From: Cochliopodium minus
Lineage: Eukaryota; Discosea; Himatismenida; Cochliopodiidae
Assembly: GCA_024220525.1 (NCBI GenBank)
Contig: JAMYWO010000106.1
Coordinates: 1 to 64,000 of the forward strand
DNA length: 64,000 bases
Direction of reading: 5' to 3'
A model generated the notes under the pieces. That model saw only the letters and a program-made list of their open reading frames with translations. It ran no database searches and was not told where the DNA came from. Every line of letters begins with the position of its first letter. Within the stretch, counting starts at the first letter, position 1. This document shows, piece by piece, positions 34,532-44,376 of the stretch. The position numbers and the translations under genes are program-made.

Positions 34532-35390
34532 AAAGGAATTTTCAATAAATGTGATATTAGAAACAAAAGAGAACTTGTTGTCATCTCATTGGATGTAAAT
34601 TCCATTTATTGAGCAAGTTTTTATATGAATCAACTTTTTTATTTTATTTGAAAAGAGAATTTTAGTTGGAATTCTTTTTCAAAAAGATAAAGATAAAAAA
34701 AAAACCAAAATCAAAATCGATTGAAAACAATTTAAATTGATTAAAAAAGAGGTGAATAATTGAAAAATCTTTTACGAAACTTTGTTGGGAAAAGAGAATT
34801 CAAATCGTTTCTGTGTATAAAAATAATTTTATGTTGGAATTGGATTAAAATTTTTTGAAAGGGATTTAGAAGAGAATCCAACAATTCTTATTTTTTTAAA
34901 GATTTGGAAGAAATGGTAATAATCCCCTTTTTGTTTTCTTTTTTTCATAAATTTAACTGAAAATAGATTTTGTATTATTTGAAAAATAAAGAGATGCTTT
35001 AAAAAAAAAAAATATAAATTCCCCTTTGAAAAATATCTTTCATCTGTATGATCTCAATTAAACTAAATTCAATCACAAATAGTTTATCCATAAAAAATTA
35101 TAATAATATATTAACTTGCAAGTTTAATTAACAATATATATATATTAAATTATAAAAATTATATATATTTTTGGAATTGAAAGGATGTGTATAGTTTGTT
35201 TGATTAAAAAAAGAGTTTATACAAATTATTTTTCAAATTTTTTTTTTTTTTATTGTACAAGAGCATTTCAATTCATTGAAATAAAGAATTTAACAATTTA
35301 AATACACTCAACAGTAAATTTAATTTAAAAAATATATAATATTATAAATAAATAAAAAAAAAATTAAAAGGCATACTTTAAAATAGAAGA
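34532..35390. other. Intergenic, AT-rich, 859 bp
   Basis: Long spacer before the Sib-like adhesin gene. It contains A/T homopolymers and TATATA stretches near 35100-35165, but no open frame, palindrome or repeat that I can support. The promoter of the downstream gene presumably lies here. Confidence 0.5.
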
Positions 35391-38300
35391 ATGAGAAATA
35401 TCCTCTATATAGTATCATTTTTGTTTTTTGTGCAATTGATTTCTTGTGGAACAGGAACATTGCCATTCGGACAAAATGTATTTTATGCAGATTTTACATT
35501 AACAAATGGAGCATATGGAGCTGGATCAGCTTTTCCAGGTAGTGTATGGTACAGTCAAACTCTTAATGTGATGAGAGTAGATTATTTCAGTCCAAATAAT
35601 ACTAAATTCATGAGTGTTCTCTACAATTTTACGTCACTCGATAAATATGAAGTTTGTGGATCATCATGTGCAAGAGCAACTTGGACCGCACCAATTCCAC
35701 TCTTCTCAGGAAATTCAAATAATTACAGAGCTGTATCAACATGTGAAACACCAGATTATCCTGGTCCAAAAGCATGTTCAAGTTTTCCAAATTGTTACTC
35801 CTTTTTGACAACTCCAAATCAACCTCAAGGAATTTATTCCGTGAGCCACAATAATGCAGCAGCAAATCAATTGTGTCTTGTCAGATGGACACCTGCAAGT
35901 GGACAAACTTTTGGACCTGAATGGCATATTAGAAACTATGTCATCAGTGGATTTTCTGCAGCACAAAATCCAAATACAAGATCCAATTATGCCTCAGTGA
36001 TTCAAGGAGTAACTTGTCCTCAACCAACTTGTTATGCACAATTGGATATTGCAATCATTGTTGATGAATCAGGATCAATCTTTACAGCTAGTGCATGGAA
36101 TGATGTACAATCTTTTGTAACCAACTTAATTTCTTCATTACAAATTGGTCCTGATCAAATCAGAGCTGGACTTGCATATTTTTCAGGACTTGATAGTTGT
36201 CAACAAAATTGGACAGGAACACAAGCCACAAATGGTTGTCAAGGAGGTTGTGCTAGATGTGGAGGAAGATGGCAACAACTTACCACTGGGGTAATTACTA
36301 GTAAATCAGGTTTGATAAATTTGGCAAATGCAAACACTGGAGTCAAAGGATACACATGCATTTCTTGTGGCCTTGATATTGGTATCAAAATTTTAAACTA
36401 TGCACCAAAAGCAAACGTTGGAAAGGTTGTCATCTTGTTCACTGATGGAGTTCAAAACAGAGTTACTGATAGTTTGTCAATACAAGGTAAACGTGCTTAT
36501 GATATGGGAATTAAAGTTATTGCAGTTGCAACTGGAGCATACAAATTTTCAGATCTTCAATCTTTCACTTCTGATGAAAACATCTATACTGCATCAAACT
36601 ATAATCAATTGAGTAACTTGATCAATCAAATTATTACTCCTCTTTGCCAACCTCTTCCAAGTATTGATACTTGCGATTTCTGTTCTGGTCTTTGCTCTTG
36701 TGCAACAACTTGTAACTGTCCTAATTGTAACGATTTCAACGCATGTACAAGAGAGAATTGTGATATTCGTCCACCTCCTCAAGGAACTTCTGGATCATGT
36801 GTTTCGATCCCTGTAATTTGTGATGATAACAATCCATGTACTGTAAATAATTGTTTGAATGCAACTGGTTGTGATTATAGCACAGCAACCACAAAACCAA
36901 ACAACTTGCAAGATACCTATTGTAAAAGATATATTTGTACCAATCCTCAAGGATTTACTTTGACTGATCTTGGTGATACTTTTTGTCCACAAGGAAATGA
37001 TAAATGTATCATCACTTACTGTAATACAACTGTTGGATCTACCAGTGGATTGACTGGATCTTGCCAAACTATCAATAAAACTTCTACCTTATACCCTTAT
37101 GGATCCACCATCACCTATGTGAACAGTGCAGGACAAAGCATCTCTACTCCTGGTTGTGGAAGACCTTCCTTAACTGTTCCTTGCCAAGTATTTTCATGTA
37201 ATTCTACTGATGGATCATGTATCGCAAGTAACAGTGCTTGTCAATGTTTGGTTGATTCAGATTGTAATGATGGAAATGGATGTACTACTGATGTTTGTGA
37301 TATTCAAAATAACAGATGTCTCAATACTCCAAAAGATTGCTGGAGTGATTTATCAAATGGAAATTGTAGATCAATTACTGGAAATCAAACAGCTCTTGTT
37401 GCAACTAGTGAGGCAGGAAATGGTTTCTACAATGGTTCTATCACCTTTAGCTTGAATGGAAATTTACCATCCATTCAAAGCACTTGTGACAGATTAGCAT
37501 GTTTTGGAGGTCAAAGAAATCAATATACTTGCTCATCCACCGGAAATAACACTTACTCTTGTATTAGACAAGTAACCAACTGTCAAAGTTCTGCATGTTC
37601 AGACTCTACTTGTAGATCTCTTGGATCTTGGACTAACACTGGATCTTTTGGACAAGCAAACACTGACTGTGGTAATATAAAATCTAGAACTTGCGCTGAT
37701 TCAAATGCATGTACCAGTGATATATGTAACTCTGCTTTCTCTGGAACTGCTTGCAGTCAAACTTCTTGTCAATCACAAACCGGAGTAAGATGCAGCAACC
37801 CATCTAATGCTACTAATTGTAATTTGTCTGATGTTTGTAAAACTTATTCTTGCAATATTTCAACTGGATGTCAGAGCACTTCACTTCCAACACCTACCCC
37901 TAACTTTTGTTTTGTTGTTGGATGTGATCCCGTATCTGGTAACTTCTCTAGAGTCAACACTACTGCATGTAGCCCTGATGCAGATAAATGTATAATTAGA
38001 TATTGCGACACCGCTGCATCAGGTGGAACTGGAGCTTGTGCACAAGTTAACAAACGTACTCTCTTTCAAAACCAAACAGCAACTTTTGTTGATGCTTTTG
38101 GAGTCACCCAATCATTTAGTGGATGTTTCCAATCCCATCCATGTATAATTTATGGATGTAACGCAACCAGTGGATTGTGTACTGTAGATTCAAGTAATTG
38201 TAATTGTACAAGTGATGCTCAGTGTGATGATGGAAATGGATGTACTGATGACAGTTGTGTCACAAATAATTGTGTTAATACACTTAAAGATTGTTACAGT

Positions 38301-40208
38301 GAACTATCAAATGGAAATTGTGTTGTAAATCAAGTAATCAGTTCTGGGTCTAATGCTACTGGTTTGGAAAATTACTATCAAGGATCTCCTGTACAAACTT
38401 TTGTTGCTGGTTCTTATTCTTGTGATAAATTAGTTTGCTTCAGTGGACAAAGAAGTCAATATTCTTGTCAATCTACTGGTAATTTCACTCATCAATGTGT
38501 GAGAACCACTGCAAATTGTGCTAAAGGAGGATGTGCAGATTCCATCTGTACCAGTAAGACAACTTGGACAAATGGACAACTTGACACAGATTGTAGTACT
38601 GTTATATCCCCTACTTGTACTTCTAACCAATGTTTTACTGCTGCTTGTAACACCGCTTTTGTTTATGGAAGTAATCAAGAAAGATGTTTGTACACCGATA
38701 TTGGCTCATTGTGTGACGATAACAACCCATGTACTTTGAACCAATGTAACAACGACACTGGATGTGATTATAATACAAAATCTACTCAGCCAAAGGCAAA
38801 CACAACTTGTATTAACTACCAATGTGATACCCAACTCGGATGGCAACCAGTCGATGTTGGTCGCACTGCTTGTCCTGATTTCAACACTTGTGATCTTCAA
38901 TACTGTAACACAACATCCGATACATGTGTAACCATCAAAAAGGGAGAACTTACTACCCAACAAACTGTTACTTATGTTGATAGTGATGGAATCACAAAAT
39001 CTGTGACCGGATGCGCAACTCCTAATGATCCTGTTACATGCAGAATATATAGATGTGATGCAAATAATGGAGGAGTTTGTGTCTATGATACTTCGAACTG
39101 TATTTGTCAAAAAGATGAAGATTGTGAAGATGGAAATGGATGTACTGTTGATACTTGTAACTTTGCTCAAAATAGATGTATTAGAACTAACATTGATTGT
39201 TTTTCAATCTTGTCTAATGGAACTTGTACTCAAGGATCTACCTATGCTGCAGACACTAGTGTTGGTTTGAGCATTTACAATGGAAGTGCGCCTTCTAACA
39301 ATGTTTATACTCAAGTAGATTCTAATGGACTCCCTTTCCCTGCTACTGGAGTACCAAGAACCTGTGCGCAACTTGGATGTTACAATGGACAAACTTCCCA
39401 ATATTCTTGCTTGTCTATCAAAGAAAAAGAATACAAATGTTTACGTACCTCTTTGAATTGCAGCAGAAATGGATGCCAAGATAACATTTGTAGAACTCTT
39501 GGAACTTGGGGAACTTTGAACAACACTGGTCAAATAGATTCAGATTGTGGAACCACCTTTCAACCATTCTGTGCTGATAACAACGCATGTACCAACGATT
39601 ACTGTAATAGTGCTTGGACTCCTGCTCAACCAGTAAGCGAACGTTGTTTACACACTCAAATCAATGGATCTCAATTCTGTGATGACGGTAACTATTGTAC
39701 TCTCGATTATTGTGATAACCAAGATACTTCTGGAAACGTATGTAAACACAGTCTTTACTCTGATAGTTATGTCAAGAAATATCTCTGCAAAAACGGAACT
39801 GTATGTCAAAACGTTAAATGTACTGTCAACAGATGTGTCTATGGAGATATTTCTTGCGTTGCTCCTACTCTTTGCATCTTTTTCACTTGTAACGCAACCA
39901 CCAGTGGAATCTGCAAACCTTTCCCAACCGGTTTGTACAGCATTGATAAATGTGGTGTTTGTGGTGGAAACGGTTTGTCTTGTGTTCCTATTATTCCTGG
40001 AAATCCAAAGAAAACTTCAATTGCTGTTGCTTTGGGTGTTGGTTTGGGTATTGGTCTCTTCGTTGCAGCTCTTATCATTGCTGCTATCACCAAAAAATCT
40101 TTTGATGCTTACAATGCTCTTGCAGTTGAAACACAAGGTACTGTCACCAACTCTCCTACTTATCAGGGTGGTGAAAATCACATTGATACCACTCACTATG
40201 GTGATTAA
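35391..40208 (+). CDS. Sib-like (integrin-beta-like) adhesion receptor, VWA and CTDC cysteine repeats, 1605 aa
   Basis: A single 4.8-kb exon, exceptional in this intron-rich window, with an ATG at 35391 and the signal peptide MRNILYIVSFLFFVQLISCG. Residues about 215-415 form a von Willebrand A domain with the MIDAS motif DESGS near residue 224 and FTDG near 349. From about 430 to 1500 there are cysteine-rich repeats of the Dictyostelium CTDC type (CDDNNPCTVNNC, CNDGNGCTTDVC, CDDGNGCTDDSC, CEDGNGCTVDTC), arranged in about three larger blocks of similar order. A glycine-rich transmembrane helix (VALGVGLGIGLFVAALIIAA) is followed by a 40-residue cytosolic tail containing NSPTY. This order (VWA, cysteine repeats, GxxxG-type helix, NPxY-like tail) matches Dictyostelium Sib proteins, which bind talin and mediate adhesion. 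Assignment is by architecture, not by alignment. Confidence 0.85.
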   Translation: MRNILYIVSFLFFVQLISCGTGTLPFGQNVFYADFTLTNGAYGAGSAFPGSVWYSQTLNVMRVDYFSPNNTKFMSVLYNFTSLDKYEVCGSSCARATWTAPIPLFSGNSNNYRAVSTCETPDYPGPKACSSFPNCYSFLTTPNQPQGIYSVSHNNAAANQLCLVRWTPASGQTFGPEWHIRNYVISGFSAAQNPNTRSNYASVIQGVTCPQPTCYAQLDIAIIVDESGSIFTASAWNDVQSFVTNLISSLQIGPDQIRAGLAYFSGLDSCQQNWTGTQATNGCQGGCARCGGRWQQLTTGVITSKSGLINLANANTGVKGYTCISCGLDIGIKILNYAPKANVGKVVILFTDGVQNRVTDSLSIQGKRAYDMGIKVIAVATGAYKFSDLQSFTSDENIYTASNYNQLSNLINQIITPLCQPLPSIDTCDFCSGLCSCATTCNCPNCNDFNACTRENCDIRPPPQGTSGSCVSIPVICDDNNPCTVNNCLNATGCDYSTATTKPNNLQDTYCKRYICTNPQGFTLTDLGDTFCPQGNDKCIITYCNTTVGSTSGLTGSCQTINKTSTLYPYGSTITYVNSAGQSISTPGCGRPSLTVPCQVFSCNSTDGSCIASNSACQCLVDSDCNDGNGCTTDVCDIQNNRCLNTPKDCWSDLSNGNCRSITGNQTALVATSEAGNGFYNGSITFSLNGNLPSIQSTCDRLACFGGQRNQYTCSSTGNNTYSCIRQVTNCQSSACSDSTCRSLGSWTNTGSFGQANTDCGNIKSRTCADSNACTSDICNSAFSGTACSQTSCQSQTGVRCSNPSNATNCNLSDVCKTYSCNISTGCQSTSLPTPTPNFCFVVGCDPVSGNFSRVNTTACSPDADKCIIRYCDTAASGGTGACAQVNKRTLFQNQTATFVDAFGVTQSFSGCFQSHPCIIYGCNATSGLCTVDSSNCNCTSDAQCDDGNGCTDDSCVTNNCVNTLKDCYSELSNGNCVVNQVISSGSNATGLENYYQGSPVQTFVAGSYSCDKLVCFSGQRSQYSCQSTGNFTHQCVRTTANCAKGGCADSICTSKTTWTNGQLDTDCSTVISPTCTSNQCFTAACNTAFVYGSNQERCLYTDIGSLCDDNNPCTLNQCNNDTGCDYNTKSTQPKANTTCINYQCDTQLGWQPVDVGRTACPDFNTCDLQYCNTTSDTCVTIKKGELTTQQTVTYVDSDGITKSVTGCATPNDPVTCRIYRCDANNGGVCVYDTSNCICQKDEDCEDGNGCTVDTCNFAQNRCIRTNIDCFSILSNGTCTQGSTYAADTSVGLSIYNGSAPSNNVYTQVDSNGLPFPATGVPRTCAQLGCYNGQTSQYSCLSIKEKEYKCLRTSLNCSRNGCQDNICRTLGTWGTLNNTGQIDSDCGTTFQPFCADNNACTNDYCNSAWTPAQPVSERCLHTQINGSQFCDDGNYCTLDYCDNQDTSGNVCKHSLYSDSYVKKYLCKNGTVCQNVKCTVNRCVYGDISCVAPTLCIFFTCNATTSGICKPFPTGLYSIDKCGVCGGNGLSCVPIIPGNPKKTSIAVALGVGLGIGLFVAALIIAAITKKSFDAYNALAVETQGTVTNSPTYQGGENHIDTTHYGD

Positions 40209-40409
40209 TCAATAGAAATTTTTTTTTTTCGAAAAAAGTGTTTAAGAAATTAAAAATTAAATCAAAAAAACTTTTTTTATTTTTAAATGTATTGGAACTC
40301 GAATGTATTTGAAATGGAACTTGAATGGAGATGGCAAAGATCTTCACATTTTTGGGAAGCAAAATATATTATAAAAAATTTATAAAATAAAAAAAATTGC
40401 AATCAAAAA

Positions 40410-43079
40410 ATGACCTCTTTATTCAATAATTTATGGAAAATAGTAAACCTCATTTTCTCTCCTTTCATTAGATTCCAAATATTTTTATATTTTAGGTGAT
40501 TTCTTATTTGGATTCTTCTTCATTGAGGGCAATGTGCTGTGTTGATAAAAATTTTCACAAAATGATTGGACAAAATCAAGAATTGTGGAAGATGATTGTC
40601 AAAAATGAACAATCCAAAAGAATAATAGAAATGTTGCAATATTTAGAAGAGAATTTGCTCGAAAATCCATGGAAGGCTTTCATATTATCTCAAGTTGATC
40701 ATTCTTTGGATAAATTGAGTAAGATAGATGGACCCGGTAAAAAAATATTTAATTTATATTTTATGAATCTTTATAATAAAAATATTGAACCCAAAAAAAC
40801 TTTATTAATAATGGATTTCATAATATAAAATTTATATCTTACTAAGAATTTAATGAGTCAATATTAATTTTATTATCCAATATTCTCATTATATTTCATT
40901 CCTTATTTCAGAAAAGTTTGCGATGATAAAAGAGACTCCAACACAAAACGAGAACAAAAAAAAGGTGGACGATTTGGCGCTTTTTGATAACTCAAACATA
41001 TCCTACTTCCTCACCACTGGTTCATACACTGTTTAGTAAGTTTAATTAATTTTTTAAAATTTATTTTATATTAATTTTATTATTTGTAATTTCAAAAAAG
41101 CACTTTAGACAAGGAAAAAAATGCATCAATTTGTGTAATCACCAGGGATGAGGAAGTGTCCCCTGAAGACAGGGACTTTAAGTTCATCGTCACTCAATTT
41201 TGTGGGAAGATAGATATGATCAGCCACAGGTTAATAAATAGTCTAAAATAATTTTTTTTTCCGAATAGAATATTTATTTAAATTATTTTTTTTTTCAAAA
41301 AATAATCAGGGCCATTTCTGGTAATTTCTTTTTTCAATTTTTATTTTTTATTTTTATTTTTTTTTTTTAACCAAAAAGGTTGGATGAAAACCAATCAGAA
41401 AAGCTATTATGGGGGTTTGAAAGATGGAAGTAAAATAAAAATAAAAACAATAACAAAATAAATTTAATTTTCAACTCATTAGTGTTGCATGGAAAGGGAA
41501 AATTTGTTATCAATGACAAGGACAATTACGAAGGAAATTTCAAAAATGGATACTTTGATGGGGAAGGTAAAGTTTTTTGTTTTGTTTCTTTTGATATTTT
41601 AAATTTATTTTTAATCTATTTTTCAATTTTTTTATATTTTTTTTATAAAAAAAAGGTGTTTATGAGTATCGTGGAGGCTTCTATCACTCCAAAAACTGGG
41701 AAAAATCATTACCTAAACATGGTTTGATTGCTTTCAAAAAGGGAGGATTTTATGAGTGAGAAAAAAAAAAAATTGAAAAATAGATTTTAAATAATTTTTA
41801 AAAATCTTTTTAAAAAATTTTTAAGAGGGGAATTCAAAGGGTAAAAAAACAAAATAATTTCTTCTAAAATAAAATCATTGTTATATATATTTTTTTTTAT
41901 TAAAAGAATGGCAATGTGTGGTAAATATTTTTGATTTTTTTTTAAAAGATTTTTAATTTTTTTTTTGTCACTTTTAAATCAAGGAATGGGAAAATACACC
42001 GGAGACACAAACTATGTGCTTGAAGGTTTCAGAAACGAATTGGGAAATATAACAGGTAAAAAAATCAACAAAAAATAATTAACAATTTAAGTAACAAACA
42101 ATAATTTTTCAAAAAATTTTACAGGAAGTACAATAGTTACAGATCCTTCTGGTAAAAAATTATTTTTCATTTATTCATAATTTAAAATTTATCATTATTC
42201 TTATTCTTTCGTAAACTTTGATCATTTTTATTTATTATTTTTATTTTTCTATTTTTTACTTTTCTATATTTTATTTTTTATTTTTTATTTTTTTATTTTT
42301 ATTTTTAAATTTACTTTGTCTTCTTTTAACCCATTTGCTCATTTAATATTTTTTTTACAACCCAAGGACACGTTTTTACTGCTCAATTTTTAGAAGGGGA
42401 GATTTCTGAGGGACCCAAACAATTTACCGAAAAAGCCAATCCTTCTCTTCTCAAATGCATTGACCTCAATTTGTGGTACAATTTTTTTTTTTTTTATACT
42501 TTTTTGTATGTTATTTTTCATTTTTTTTATTTTTTATTATTTAATTTCTAATTTTTTTTTTTTACATTGTAGTACTAGAGCTTACACCAAGAAACTCTTT
42601 TTCCCTCAAGTTTACTACCACTGTACCACTTGCAACATGACAAAGGGAACTGGTCTTGGTGTTTGCAAAACTTGTTTAGATGTAAGTTTTGTTTTTCGAG
42701 TTAATTTTGTTTGTTTTATTTGACCCATTTTTTTATTATTGTTTTTATTATTTTTATTTTTTTTTTGTTTTTTTTATTTTGATTGTTTTTTAATTTTTTA
42801 ATTGATTTTTAATATGTTTTAAAATTTTTTAAGGTTTGCCATAAAGGACACCTTATAGAGGAGAGTCATGTTTCTTATGCATTCTATTGTGATTGCCAAG
42901 GTTCTTTTTTTTTAATCAATTTTTTTAAATTTTTATTTATCGTTAAAATTTAAGTTAAGAGCTTGTGTCTTTGTTTCGAAACCAATAAGGACTATTCTGA
43001 TCTCTTTGAAAACAAATATGAGAACAAGATCGTCTACCACCCTTTACTTCCTTCTCAATACAAAATTGAAGAAAAATAA
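40410..43079 (+). CDS. F-box / MORN-repeat / UBR-type zinc-finger protein, 436 aa, 16 exons
   Basis: Exons: 40410-40442, 40496-40736, 40912-41035, 41101-41229, 41310-41320, 41379-41429, 41483-41566, 41656-41755, 41826-41840, 41907-41920, 41984-42055, 42125-42151, 42367-42475, 42573-42681, 42834-42900, 42955-43079; 436 residues, in frame. The N-terminus is an F-box (KIVISYLDSSSLRAMCCVDK), implying recruitment to an SCF ubiquitin ligase. The middle has MORN-like repeats (YYGGLKDGMLHGKGKF, NYEGNFKNGYFDGEGVY, YEGEFKG). Near the C-terminus, YYHCTTC, VCKTCLDVCHKGH and FYCDCQ fit a UBR-box zinc finger, which reads N-degrons or protein termini. Animal FBXO11 pairs an F-box with a UBR box, but with beta-helix rather than MORN repeats between. 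Three exons are 11, 15 and 14 bases long. The combination suggests a substrate receptor. Confidence 0.8.
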
Positions 43080-44376
43080 ATTTGGGAAAATTATTACATT
43101 ATGAAATTAAATAAAATTTTTAATCTTTACATTAAAAAAAAAATTTATTGTGGGATGGTTAAATAACAACAATTTTGGAGAATTAGATAAAAAAATAAAA
43201 AAATTTAAAACCGATTACATCAAAAGTACTTTCTTTGCTATTAGGGTGACAAAAAATTAAATTTTTTTGAATTCAACATAAATCATTCTTGTTGAGTTGA
43301 CTTAAATAAATTGAGTTCTGTAAATCAAAAATAAAAATCTTCTTTCCGTCCCTCAAAAAAGAATCTTTTAATATTTACGTATCAAGATTTTGTTTTTGTT
43401 AATCATTTTTTTGTTTATTTTCTGTAAATCATCTTGTCAAACTTTTCTTCTGAATAATCATATTCTTGCGAAGAAATCTAAAGTCTTGCAAGTACATCTC
43501 ATATTGCCCATAACTTTAACCAACTGAAGGAACAAATTTTTCTCCTTTTCCAGCCTCAAAACTTTATTTCATCAAGTTTTTTCCATTCATTTATTAATTA
43601 AAAAAAAATTTGATTAGTCAAAACAATATTTTAATCGATTTGATAATTTTTTTGTACAGAAAGCTATCAACTTTGGCAACGAACTAATAATCAGTTTTGA
43701 ACATAATTTGAAAAACCTTCCAAATTCAAAAGGATCTCATAAGAGAAATATAAGTTAATTCTGAATTATTCTAAATCATTATAAATTCTATTTTTGGAAT
43801 TTTGGAACAAATGCAGAATATGAATGGTCATCTTAGAGTTTATCGAAAGATCCAATATTTCTACTTTCAAAAATTTGCTAACAAAAATTTTGAAATGTGA
43901 TTAAATTAAGATTTGTAATTGGTGAGTTTTCAAAGGTATTTACTTGTAGAATCAAAATTTTTATTCTTTTCACATTCATATTTCTTTTCAGTGGAATAAT
44001 TGTGAAAAATTGAAAATTATCTTGAAATTTTAATTTTTTCAAATTATTTTCTTCCTTTTCTCCAAAATTTATACTGCAATCCAAATCATTCAAGATTTGA
44101 AGATGTACTATTATATGAAAATATAAAAAAAATTATTCTAGACCAAAATAATAAACAGAAAATAATGAAGATCCCATTTTTAACTTTATATAAAATAACA
44201 ATCTTATATGAATGCAATGGCAAAGTAAAAGATTATAAATTTTTTTATTATTTTCAAATAAAACGAATATAAAAATTTTTTTTAATATCACTCCAAAATA
44301 ATAAAGAAAAATATTAATATTTGTTATATATTGGCTGATAAAGTAAAGATATATTCTTGTTTTTTTGGAATAAATA
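43080..44376. other. Intergenic, AT-rich, about 1.3 kb
   Basis: The longest gene-free stretch apart from the inverted-repeat region. One 71-codon minus frame (44093-43878) has fairly protein-like composition but no ATG at its start and no domain, so it is not called. No repeat or structured RNA is evident. Confidence 0.5.

Noticed and set aside
43878-44093. 71-codon minus-strand frame in the 1.3-kb spacer
   Set aside because: No ATG at its start, no recognised motif, isolated from other exons; too weak to call a gene or pseudogene.
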